Origin: Chloroflexota bacterium
GTDB lineage: Bacteria > Chloroflexota > Anaerolineae > Promineifilales > Promineifilaceae
Reading direction: 5' to 3'
DNA length: 43,133 nucleotides
Assembly: GCA_002746795.1 (NCBI GenBank)
Contig: PDQY01000037.1
Coordinates: 1-43,133, forward strand
In this document: one piece after another, positions 1 through 7,400 of the stretch
Layout: each line of letters begins with the position of its first letter
Position numbering within the stretch: position 1 is the first letter of the stretch
The notes under the pieces: model-generated
Told to the model about the DNA's origin: nothing
Seen by the model: only the letters and a program-made list of their open reading frames with translations
Database searches by the model: none
Translations under genes and position numbers: made by a program

Positions 1-75
1 ACTTGATGGCGTCAGGAGAGACACCAAAAAGATTGAAAGACAAAAAGCAAAGCCTTGTTCTGGCAGCAGATATTT

Positions 76-105
76 TTGACATATTCAATCTTGATTCCCT
101 AATCT
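76..105 (+). promoter_or_regulatory. Candidate sigma-70 promoter of the ubiquitin-like cluster
   Basis: A perfect -35 hexamer TTGACA (76-81) is followed after 18 bases by TAATCT (100-105), five of six matches to TATAAT. It lies 23 bases before the first start codon at 128, which has its own ribosome site GGAAGG at 118-123. The rest of positions 1-127 shows no gene. This is the only good promoter-like match before the cluster, so it may drive the long run of + strand genes. It is a pattern match only. Confidence 0.5.
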
Positions 106-127
106 TCATTAAATAAAGGAAGGTACC

Positions 128-2797
128 ATGAGTCCTAAGAAAAAAGACAAATACGTAGATCTGCGCAACGAATTAGAAGCCCTGCCCCACATCAGTGCGG
201 GACAAGTGGACACCTGGATCGACTTACAAAAATCCATCGACAGCACTAGAGATTACCTCATCCGCGCTGTGCCCGAAGCCCAATTTAGCATTGATGAAGC
301 CCAAAAAATTCTGGGTCAACGCACCTACACCCTCGTTTTCTTTGGTGGTACCGGTGTAGGCAAGAGTACGCTCATCAATTCGTTGTTGGGTCGTAATTTA
401 TTGCCAACTGGTGCAGTAACGGCCGTTACTGGCACCATCGTCTACATTGAACAAGCCAATAAAGACGAAGCTGAATCCCTGGTATTGAGCTATTGGAGCC
501 GCGAAGAATTTGCCGAGCGTGTCCGTCGCCTTTGCCAACTGGCCGAAATCCCTGGTTTCGACATCACCAACGACGGTGAACGCGACCAAGGCGAAGAATC
601 CATCAACGCCATCATCGAAGAGAGCAAAGGCTCCGCCAAAACCGAACGTGACGAATACCTAGAAATCCTGCTCGACTGCATCAGCTCCTACGACAACAAC
701 AAAGAGCTGTTCAAAGCAGGCACTCCGCCCCCCGTCAGTTTACCGCTAGAAGATGAAGCCTCCCTCAAGCACCTGCGTGAAGATGGCTTCAAAGGCACCG
801 ACAAACGTCAAATTCGCCTGATCAAATCCGCCACCTTCCGCATTCTACCCAAAACAGGCATACCCAACTTGCTCATGAACGGCTACCTGCGCATCGTCGA
901 TGTGCCCGGCTTAGGCGCTGGCATGAAATTGCACGAAGCCATCACCCTAGAAGAAATGAAGCGCGAAGACGCCATGGTCGTGCTCGTCACAGACGCCGGT
1001 CGTCAACGTGTTGACGAAATGAAATCCATGTCAGCCGTCAACTGGATCAAAGAAAACCGTCTGCATGGTCTGTCCGCAGGCGATCTAGACGAAGCCGCAT
1101 CTAAAATCTTCCTGGCAGTCAACGGCGGCAACGTGCGGCAAGCCTTCGACCGCTTAAACTCTGGTTTGCCAGAAGCTGAACTAGAAGTTAAAGAAGTCAC
1201 CCGCTACATCTCGCCCAATTACTGGGAAAAATACAAAGATCGCGGTCACAATCGCCCCTACTTTCTGGTGATGGCTCCCCCCGCCTTGTATGTGCAAGAC
1301 CCAGACAATGCCCCGCAAGAATTCGCCAGTGAAACAGAGCGCATTCTCAAAGTGTTCTCTGACCAACTAGGCAAAGTAGACAGCGATCCACTAGAACCAG
1401 CCACCAAAGAAGCCCTGCTCCAGTTAAGCGAAGTAGAACTGCTGCGCGAACGGCTCGTTGACTTCATCAAAAGCGAACGAGTACGCAGCCAGCTGCGCGA
1501 AGCAGCCACCCGCATCCGCAATGCCCTGCAATCCTTGCGCTTCTACTACGAAAAACAACTGGCAGCACGCGGCGTGCAGCCCCCCTTCGCCAACAGTTGG
1601 GAACAACTGCAAGAACGGCGTTATGAAAACGTGCTGCTCCGCCAAAACAAAGAACTGCCCCGCGCCTTCCACAACGCCTTGCTCGAACTGAGTATGCGCA
1701 CCAACAGCGACGGCCGTTTTCGTGGTTTGCTCCGGCCAACATTAGATGGCGTCAAGGGCATGGTCCAAAATTCCGTTACTCGTGAAGTGGAAACCCTCCT
1801 GGAAAGCTACGGCACCGAGCATTGGGATGACCGCGATGTCACCTACGACAACTTAATTTGGGGCACAAGTGGTATCGAAATTCCCATCAAACGCATTCTC
1901 TTCCAGGTAGAACTGATCATGCAAGATTCCGTATCCCAATTCATGCCAGAAGTAGCAGACGTGATGGGCGCAGAACTGCAACGAACCCTGGAAGCCCACG
2001 AGCTTTACAGCCGTCTAGAACGCGCCAGTTACGGTCAGGTTTACACCTACACCCTGCCAGGCACCTCTGAGGAAACCTTAGCACTCGAAGAAGCTTACCA
2101 CGCCATCATCAATCGCGTTGGCACCAACTTCCGCCACATCTGCCGTCAGGCAACGATGTATGAACTGATGAAACCGAGCCGTTCCGTGCATCAAAAACTG
2201 GAAGAAGGCGAACAACAGCTGGCCTTGCCCACCAATGAACGCCTGCTAGACGTGGCACTGCACGGACCTGAGGCCGTGCAAAAGGAAATCGCGGCCAATC
2301 AACCAGCTCCAAGCAGCAACACCCCAGAAACGGCCGTTGCTGCAGAACCTGCCGAAGAAGAATTTGCGATCAACATCCTGGACGAACCCATGACCCCGCC
2401 AGCAGAAACGGCTCCAGACTTCGACATCAGTTTCTTGGGTGAAGAAACAGCAGCACCAGCCATGGACACCCCAGAGCTAGAAACCAGCTACGCCGACATG
2501 CTAGACAACGTCGCCGTGAAAGTCAACCGCATCTTTGCCGCCATCATCGACGACCTATTCAGCGATGACGAGCTGCTGCCACGTTTGCGCCGCCTCTTCT
2601 GGCTGGAAGCCACCAAAGCAGAACGTGACTTCAACAACTTAATCGTGAAACCGATGCTCAAGCAGCACGACCGCAACATTCAAGACCCCGAGCTGCGTGA
2701 TGCCATGGAAATCGATCTAGAATCCGTCTCCGACATGGAAGAACTGATGCGTGTCTGGGAAGGGTTACACAAAATTGAAACTGGACTAGTAATTTAA
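128..2797 (+). CDS. Dynamin-like large GTPase, first gene of the ubiquitin-like cluster
   Basis: An 889-aa P-loop GTPase. The Walker A motif GGTGVGKS is at residues 73-80 with Lys79 and Ser80, and the G3 motif DVPG at 258-261 follows a strand (RIVDVPGLG). No textbook T/NKxD motif is seen; a possible degenerate G4 is the AVNGGN segment near residue 333. The region after about residue 430 is long, charged and probably helical, as in bacterial dynamin-like proteins, which remodel or tether membranes. A Pro/Glu-rich low-complexity linker at about 715-790 precedes a C-terminal helical segment. No transmembrane helix is evident. The start has GGAAGG five bases upstream. It is the first of a co-directional run with E1, Ubl, E2, JAB and RING genes, so a role in that system is inferred from position. 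Membership in the dynamin/septin-like P-loop group is likely; the exact family is not certain. Confidence 0.8.
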   Translation: MSPKKKDKYVDLRNELEALPHISAGQVDTWIDLQKSIDSTRDYLIRAVPEAQFSIDEAQKILGQRTYTLVFFGGTGVGKSTLINSLLGRNLLPTGAVTAVTGTIVYIEQANKDEAESLVLSYWSREEFAERVRRLCQLAEIPGFDITNDGERDQGEESINAIIEESKGSAKTERDEYLEILLDCISSYDNNKELFKAGTPPPVSLPLEDEASLKHLREDGFKGTDKRQIRLIKSATFRILPKTGIPNLLMNGYLRIVDVPGLGAGMKLHEAITLEEMKREDAMVVLVTDAGRQRVDEMKSMSAVNWIKENRLHGLSAGDLDEAASKIFLAVNGGNVRQAFDRLNSGLPEAELEVKEVTRYISPNYWEKYKDRGHNRPYFLVMAPPALYVQDPDNAPQEFASETERILKVFSDQLGKVDSDPLEPATKEALLQLSEVELLRERLVDFIKSERVRSQLREAATRIRNALQSLRFYYEKQLAARGVQPPFANSWEQLQERRYENVLLRQNKELPRAFHNALLELSMRTNSDGRFRGLLRPTLDGVKGMVQNSVTREVETLLESYGTEHWDDRDVTYDNLIWGTSGIEIPIKRILFQVELIMQDSVSQFMPEVADVMGAELQRTLEAHELYSRLERASYGQVYTYTLPGTSEETLALEEAYHAIINRVGTNFRHICRQATMYELMKPSRSVHQKLEEGEQQLALPTNERLLDVALHGPEAVQKEIAANQPAPSSNTPETAVAAEPAEEEFAINILDEPMTPPAETAPDFDISFLGEETAAPAMDTPELETSYADMLDNVAVKVNRIFAAIIDDLFSDDELLPRLRRLFWLEATKAERDFNNLIVKPMLKQHDRNIQDPELRDAMEIDLESVSDMEELMRVWEGLHKIETGLVI

Positions 2798-2799
2798 TC

Positions 2800-2849
2800 A
2801 TGGTAAGGAACGGAAATTAAACAAGACAACAAAGTCATTTCCTTACCAT
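2800..2849. repeat. Short dispersed inverted-repeat element, copy 1
   Basis: An 11-base perfect inverted repeat (2800-2810 against 2839-2849) lies just after the GTPase stop. The 18 bases TAAGGAACGGAAATTAAA at 2804-2821 recur exactly at 16519-16536, and the following bases are also related. There is no T-run, so it does not look like a simple terminator. A REP- or MITE-like element is the best guess. Confidence 0.6.
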
Positions 2850-2867
2850 CCCTAGGGAATTTTTTCA

Positions 2868-3152
2868 ATGAGCAGTGACAATATTTTCGGTAACATGTTA
2901 GTATCATTTTTCATACTTTGTTTGTCGCTGACGTTTTTCATGGTCTTTATCTGGAGTGTGATTTGGGCCTATAAAGATGGGAATGAACGCGGCAAACCAG
3001 GCTGGTTAGTCGCCCTGATGGTATTTTTCGTTTCCTGGCCAGCCGGTTTATTTATCTGGCTCGTTTTCCGGCCAGAAAAAACAAACACAGCCACACATGC
3101 TGGAAAAATCATCGAAGATGACAAGTATCCAGACCCAGAAGACCTTAAGTAA
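2868..3152 (+). CDS. Small two-helix membrane protein (PLDc_N-like)
   Basis: A 94-aa protein with two hydrophobic helices, at about residues 8-32 and 44-65, joined by a short polar turn (YKDGNERGKPGW) and ending in an acidic tail (residues 68-94). The layout of helix, short charged turn with a Gly-Lys-Pro/Trp element, helix, then basic residues resembles the phospholipase D nuclease N-terminal (PLDc_N) membrane module, which occurs alone in many bacteria. There is no catalytic motif. It sits 70 bases after the GTPase gene and 86 before the next gene on the same strand, so it is probably co-transcribed and may provide a membrane partner for the cluster. Function is unknown. Confidence 0.65.
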   Translation: MSSDNIFGNMLVSFFILCLSLTFFMVFIWSVIWAYKDGNERGKPGWLVALMVFFVSWPAGLFIWLVFRPEKTNTATHAGKIIEDDKYPDPEDLK

Positions 3153-3163
3153 CAAACCGTAAA

Positions 3164-3228
3164 CAGTCATCGGTAATCAATGTTAGACCGATCACCGATG
3201 ACTGCTAACCGTTTACCGATAACCGAAA
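3164..3228. repeat. Degenerate heptanucleotide repeat block with inverted repeat
   Basis: The spacer is built of heptads beginning ACC or ACT; for example ACCGATC (3187) is followed by ACCGATG (3194), and four more related heptads run to 3228. An 11-base perfect inverted repeat (3164-3174 against 3194-3204) overlaps the block. No T-run follows. The style matches cyanobacterial STRR repeats. Confidence 0.65.
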
Positions 3229-3238
3229 TGGAGAAATC

Positions 3239-4516
3239 ATGGGAGAATCTTCCCCCAAGCTCATTCAAACCATAGACAACCAACATTTGGCTCTATTCGC
3301 CCAACGTTTGCGTGATTGGTTGCTTACAGAATCAATACAGGATGTGGAGGAAACAGGCGCTTCGCCTCAGGTCAGTGCCAACCTTTTCACTGAATCCCGT
3401 GCCAAAGCATTATTAAAAGCCACCAACGCTGTCGATGATGCCACCTTGCATGATTTTGCCAGACTGGTCGAACAAGAAACGGCCGTTCGCCTGGCCTTGC
3501 ACGACATCACCAACAACAGCGGCCTCGCAGACAAAGACGAAGTGCAAACCTTGGCTGCTGTCACCAACCAATCGTCAAGCAAAGAGCAACAACCATCAAT
3601 CGCTTGGCTCTCTTTGAGCATGGCAGCCTTCGCCTGGAAAAGCGGCTATCCCCTTAACCAACTCGACCCAGCCACACCACCAGAAACATACAGCCCCGCT
3701 GGTCAAGCCGTCAAACGTACCGCGCACTTTCTGCGGCAGCAAATTCAACGCAGCGCCACCGAGCGAGACAAATTAGCACGCCAACTCGGCTACAACGAAG
3801 CCATCGTCACAGACACCACCCCCAACTTAGACAGCCTGCAAGCGGCAGAGGTGCAACCACCCCTGCCCCCTTACTATCGACCTCCGGTACCCGTCAACTA
3901 TCCTGAAATGTCAAATGAAACCGTCTCCATTAGCCAAGATGAACCAACACCAGAACTGGAACCAGACCCCTTCCCCCCGGTAACAGCCTCGCGCAATGCA
4001 GCCATAACCATCACCGAAGCGGATCTGGATCCCGGACCATTACCAAACAATGTCACCCGCATGCCTGCCATCCGTGTCACCACAGATCAGGTGTATCAAT
4101 CAACACCCAGTTCATCAGCCCCATCAAACCAGGTCGTGACACCTGGCAGTGGCTCCCAGGCTTATACAAACTTCACTGAATCTGTACGCCAAACCTTTGG
4201 TCGAAAAGAGCCAATGGGCACAACCAAACTGCGCGTATTGGTGCAAGAATATCCTGATGGCCCCGGCTTGTATGGCCTACAAGTGCGCGTGACCTGCCAG
4301 GGTATCAAAAGCTACGTGGCAGGCACGACCAATAGGGACGGTAAACTTCTATGCGAATTACCAGTGCGTCTCAACTCTGGCCTGACCTATGACGTTGATG
4401 TCACCTGGCCACGTGAAATGAACAGCGAAATCGAACGCAAATCAATCACGTTAAACGCAGATCGCACAGAGTTTAACCTACCGTTTTACAGAAAGATAAA
4501 TAGAAGCGATAAATGA
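3239..4516 (+). CDS. Uncharacterised protein of the ubiquitin-like cluster
   Basis: A 425-aa protein that I do not recognise. Residues 1-190 are mostly helical and charged, with no signal peptide. Residues 195-330 are Pro/Thr/Ser-rich and likely disordered. The C-terminal segment (about 335-420) alternates hydrophobic and polar residues around a GLYGLQVRVTCQG stretch and a GTTNRDGKLLCELP stretch, the style of a carboxypeptidase-regulatory or Cna-B-like beta-sandwich. The start is supported by GGAG at 3230-3233. The stop overlaps the start of the CAP gene by four bases (ATGA), so the two are probably translationally coupled. It contains one exact AACGGCCGTT (3478). Its role could be adaptor or substrate recognition, but nothing in the sequence shows which. 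Confidence 0.75.
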   Translation: MGESSPKLIQTIDNQHLALFAQRLRDWLLTESIQDVEETGASPQVSANLFTESRAKALLKATNAVDDATLHDFARLVEQETAVRLALHDITNNSGLADKDEVQTLAAVTNQSSSKEQQPSIAWLSLSMAAFAWKSGYPLNQLDPATPPETYSPAGQAVKRTAHFLRQQIQRSATERDKLARQLGYNEAIVTDTTPNLDSLQAAEVQPPLPPYYRPPVPVNYPEMSNETVSISQDEPTPELEPDPFPPVTASRNAAITITEADLDPGPLPNNVTRMPAIRVTTDQVYQSTPSSSAPSNQVVTPGSGSQAYTNFTESVRQTFGRKEPMGTTKLRVLVQEYPDGPGLYGLQVRVTCQGIKSYVAGTTNRDGKLLCELPVRLNSGLTYDVDVTWPREMNSEIERKSITLNADRTEFNLPFYRKINRSDK

Positions 4517-5088
4517 TGGAGAACCGGTTAAAGATTACGCCTGAGGATCTAGAACCGCAACACAATCGCCCTCCTATCGTGGCTGATGCGTTGAAGATCA
4601 CACTGGATGACTTAACGGCCGTTCCCCCACAAGAGGCCACCTCACCCAATCTCAATGCCTTAGAAACATTGATGTTCAACCTGGTCAACGCCGCCCGTCA
4701 GGAGCATATGCCGCGTTGGCTGCCAACCAACCAACTCAAATGGCATCCTGGTTTGGCGGCAGTAGCTCGCGGACACTCAGCCGATATGCTCAAACGGCAG
4801 TATGTGGAACATCTGTCGCCAGATGGCATAGATGCAGGCAAACGCATCACCCGCTACGGCATCCAATATTTAGCCTGTGGCGAAAATATCGGCATCGTTT
4901 ACGGCGCCGCCAGCCACAGCGAAACAGGCATTTACGAAATTCAAAGCACATTTTTGAGCCAACCACCTGGCCTCACAAACCACCGGGGCAATCTACTCAA
5001 TCCAGTGTGGACTCACGTGGGTATTGGCATCTCTTATCTTTCAAGCGGCGCCCTGGTAGCAACACAGAACTTTATTTCAACAATTTAA
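4513..5088 (+). CDS. CAP-domain (SCP/PR1-like) protein, no signal peptide
   Basis: A 191-aa protein whose residues 50-190 form a CAP domain. Hallmarks seen are an N-terminal helix LVNAARQEHM, the segment HPGLAAVARGHSADM carrying the first conserved His, YVEHLSPDG, the CGENIG motif, and a late HVGIGISYL strand. CAP proteins are normally secreted. This one has a 50-residue polar N-terminus and no signal peptide or membrane segment, so it appears cytoplasmic unless exported by another route. It overlaps the preceding gene by four bases, has no clear ribosome site of its own, and is followed 81 bases later by the E1 gene. Its function within a ubiquitin-like system is unknown. Confidence 0.8.
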   Translation: MMENRLKITPEDLEPQHNRPPIVADALKITLDDLTAVPPQEATSPNLNALETLMFNLVNAARQEHMPRWLPTNQLKWHPGLAAVARGHSADMLKRQYVEHLSPDGIDAGKRITRYGIQYLACGENIGIVYGAASHSETGIYEIQSTFLSQPPGLTNHRGNLLNPVWTHVGIGISYLSSGALVATQNFISTI

Positions 5089-5094
5089 AGACAA

Positions 5095-5154
5095 AAGGCC
5101 AACGATCGAAAATCGCAATCCCACAACCTTTCGCCCTTCGTCGTTGGTCCTTCA
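5095..5154. repeat. Heptad repeat block with imperfect inverted repeat
   Basis: The bases 5095-5105 pair with 5141-5152 with one bulge, and the right half is made of CCTTTCG-like heptads (5127-5154). It fills the 81-base spacer before the E1 gene. There is no T-run. Confidence 0.5.
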
Positions 5155-5169
5155 TCAACAAGGGAACTT

Positions 5170-6351
5170 ATGACAGAGACCACTGAAACCATCATCATTA
5201 CCGACCCAGACAGCGACCGGTACCATACCTTTGGCTACATTAGCTGGTGGCAGCAAGAAACTGTACGCGAGGCCACTGTGCTAGTCGTGGGCGCGGGTGC
5301 GCTGGGCAACGAAGTGCTTAAAAATTTGGCGCTCATGGGCATTGGTAATCTTTTGATCGCAGACTTCGACACCATCGAAGATAGCAACTTAAGCCGCTCC
5401 GTACTCTTCCGTGAAGCAGACAACGGTAAACGCAAAGTGGATGCTGCTGCTGCCGCTGTCAAGGAACTCAATCCTGATGTGAACGTGAAGGCATGGCATG
5501 GCGACATCAACTTTGAACTTGGCATGGGCGTTTTCCGCCACGTTGATGTCATCGTCGGCTGTTTAGATAATCGGGAGGCGCGGCTCTCCATTGACCGTTT
5601 TAGCCAGGCGGTTAATCGGCCCTGGGTCGATGGAGCCATCCAAGAGCTAATGGGCATCGTGCGTGTCTTTTGGCCTGGGCGTGGCGCCAACTATGAAAGC
5701 ACGCTAACTGATTACGATTACCAGATGATCAGCTTGCGCTATTCTTGCCCGTTGTTAGCACGACAAAACCTGCTCCAGGGCAAAGTCCCTACCACCCCCA
5801 CGAGCGCGTCCATCGTGGCCTCATTCCAAACCCAAGAAGCGCTCAAGATCATCCACAACATGGAGGTAGAGCCGGGCGTGGGCTTGCTCATCAATGGCTT
5901 AACCAACGACATCTACAAGACGGAATACCCCGTCATCGAGGAACGGCTGCATCCCGCATTGGAGCCGCTCATCGAACTCCCTGACATCAATTCCGGGGAT
6001 TCGACACTGAGAGATTTATTAACGGCCGTTCGCAAGCATCTAGGTGAAAAAGCCATCATCGAGTTCAGCCACGAGCTTGTCATCAGCATGATTGATCCCA
6101 CCACCGACGAAGAAGAGTTCATCTTCAAGCATATGGCACGTTTGAGTGAAGACCAACTCAACTCCCCCACAACCGGCGTTCAGCGTGAGATGAAGCTTAC
6201 CCATCGCCTCACCGGCGACGAAGATTTCCTCGACAAAACCTTAGCAGCGGTTGACTTCGCCCCTCTGAGCATCATACGTGGTCGCAACGGGGAAAATCTG
6301 GCATACTTTGAAATTACCGGAGATAAAGATACTTTTCTTGTCTTCGAGTAA
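5170..6351 (+). CDS. E1-like ubiquitin-activating enzyme (ThiF/MoeB/Uba fold)
   Basis: A 393-aa single-chain activator expected to adenylate the C-terminus of the Ubl and carry it as a thioester. The Rossmann nucleotide motif GAGALG is at residues 41-46, followed by LADFDTIEDSNLSRSVLF with the acidic and Asn/Arg residues that bind ATP-Mg in this family. A conserved CLDN motif lies at 131-134. The only other cysteine, Cys193 in YSCPLL, sits before the crossover segment GKVPTTPTSASIVA and is the likely catalytic residue. No paired CxxC zinc site is present. Residues from about 285 to 393 form an extra C-terminal region that could be a ubiquitin-fold-like E2-docking domain. The start has AAGGG just upstream. 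The Ubl gene follows, and the E2 and JAB genes come next on the same strand. Confidence 0.93.
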   Translation: MTETTETIIITDPDSDRYHTFGYISWWQQETVREATVLVVGAGALGNEVLKNLALMGIGNLLIADFDTIEDSNLSRSVLFREADNGKRKVDAAAAAVKELNPDVNVKAWHGDINFELGMGVFRHVDVIVGCLDNREARLSIDRFSQAVNRPWVDGAIQELMGIVRVFWPGRGANYESTLTDYDYQMISLRYSCPLLARQNLLQGKVPTTPTSASIVASFQTQEALKIIHNMEVEPGVGLLINGLTNDIYKTEYPVIEERLHPALEPLIELPDINSGDSTLRDLLTAVRKHLGEKAIIEFSHELVISMIDPTTDEEEFIFKHMARLSEDQLNSPTTGVQREMKLTHRLTGDEDFLDKTLAAVDFAPLSIIRGRNGENLAYFEITGDKDTFLVFE

Positions 6352-6482
6352 AATATCCGCAGCTTGCATCCAGCAACTTGCAACCAAAATTCACCAATTT
6401 ACGTAATAACTGTTGAATGCACGGTGTAGACACAAAAAATTCTAAACAGTAGACACCAGGCAGCAAACGCTTAGACAACATT

Positions 6483-6487
6483 GGAGG
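6483..6487 (+). promoter_or_regulatory. Ribosome binding site that fixes the Ubl start
   Basis: GGAGG lies eight bases before ATG 6496. An in-frame TTG at 6481 would place this site inside the coding region, so ATG 6496 is preferred and the Ubl is 88 residues, beginning MASIKV. Confidence 0.75.
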
Positions 6488-6495
6488 CAAAAACA

Positions 6496-6762
6496 ATGGC
6501 TAGCATTAAAGTAATTATTTATGATCCAACTGGTTCCAAGAAAACCCCGGTAGAACTCCCCGGTGACGTACCAATGCGTCGTCTGATCCCAGCCCTCGTG
6601 AGCAAAATGGGGCTGCCCACCAACCAGGGTGCCAATCCTATCACCTACCGCCTGGATCATCGTTCCTCAGGCAAACGCCTCTCCGACGACGAATCCCTGG
6701 CAGATGCTGGAGTACAAGAAGACGATATCCTCAGCCTATTCCCAGAAGTAACCGCAGGCTAA
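6496..6762 (+). CDS. Ubiquitin-like protein (beta-grasp, YukD-like)
   Basis: An 88-aa single-domain protein with beta-grasp order: strand MASIKVIIYD, strand TPVELPG, helix MRRLIPALVSKMG, strand ITYRLDH, the KRLSDDESLADAG stretch that matches the 'L..D.tL.daGv..gD' signature of ubiquitin-like and YukD/EsaB-type proteins, and a final strand DDILSLFPEV. It ends in Ala-Gly, so the mature C-terminus is exposed with a single terminal Gly and no tail to remove. Several Lys residues could accept chains. It lies directly between the E1 and E2 genes, which argues for conjugation rather than a YukD role in type VII secretion. No WXG100 or EssC gene is present. Confidence 0.88.
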   Translation: MASIKVIIYDPTGSKKTPVELPGDVPMRRLIPALVSKMGLPTNQGANPITYRLDHRSSGKRLSDDESLADAGVQEDDILSLFPEVTAG

Positions 6763-6765
6763 TTT

Positions 6766-6835
<70 letters not shown>

Positions 6836-6860
6836 CCACTTAATTTTGAGGCAGGCATCA

Positions 6861-7400
6861 ATGTCATTTGACATCCGTGAAACTCGGTTGCGCAACGATT
6901 ACAAAAGTATACAAGACCTGGTCAATCGCAGTGAATTCATTCGCGTTCTCACCACCGATGGGGCTCCGCCAGAGAAGTATCTCATTCAATATACTTGCAA
7001 AGGCGTTGAAAAAATCAAGGCAAATGGTGAGCCTATCCTGCGAACTGACCACAAAGTCAGTGTGTATTTACACGCAGAATACCCGTTGAAACAACCGCAA
7101 CTCAAGTGGATGACACCGATTTTTCATCCAAACATTCATGTGACCGGCGCTGTGTGCATTGGCGCCTGGTGGGCAGCCAAAACCCTTGATGAACTGCTGC
7201 TAACGCTGGGCGAAATGGTGCAATACAAGAATTATGATCCACGAGATCCAATGAATTCTAAAGCGGCTTCGTGGGCTTTACGCCACAAGAACCTGTTCCC
7301 TATCGATAGTCGCAGCCTAAAAGGGCAATCTCTCGAAGATATGATTACGCTGGGGGAAACGGAGACGGAAGGCGATGACTTCGGCATCAACCTCCTCTAA
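6861..7400 (+). CDS. E2 ubiquitin-conjugating enzyme (UBC fold)
   Basis: A 179-aa UBC-fold protein. The active site is textbook: His89-Pro90-Asn91, then exactly seven residues to the catalytic Cys99 (FHPNIHVTGAVCIG), preceded by the YPLKQPQLKW strand typical of E2s and followed by a Trp pair (GAWW) and the helix TLDELLLTLGEMVQY. It accepts the Ubl from the E1 and passes it to a lysine, probably with the RING proteins. ATG 6861 is chosen because GAGG lies at 6848-6851; a TTG at 6822 in the same frame would run through the inverted repeat. The last 26 bases overlap the next gene, so translation of E2 and JAB is tightly coupled. It is slightly longer than canonical 150-aa E2s through a C-terminal extension. 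Confidence 0.95.
   Translation: MSFDIRETRLRNDYKSIQDLVNRSEFIRVLTTDGAPPEKYLIQYTCKGVEKIKANGEPILRTDHKVSVYLHAEYPLKQPQLKWMTPIFHPNIHVTGAVCIGAWWAAKTLDELLLTLGEMVQYKNYDPRDPMNSKAASWALRHKNLFPIDSRSLKGQSLEDMITLGETETEGDDFGINLL

Noticed and set aside
6481..6495. TTG at 6481 as start of the ubiquitin-like gene
   Set aside because: It would place the strong GGAGG site inside the coding region; ATG 6496 has the correct spacing.
6496..6762. Reading the Ubl as a YukD/EsaB type VII secretion component
   Set aside because: No EssC-type ATPase, WXG100 or EccB/D-like gene is present, while E1 and E2 genes flank it directly.
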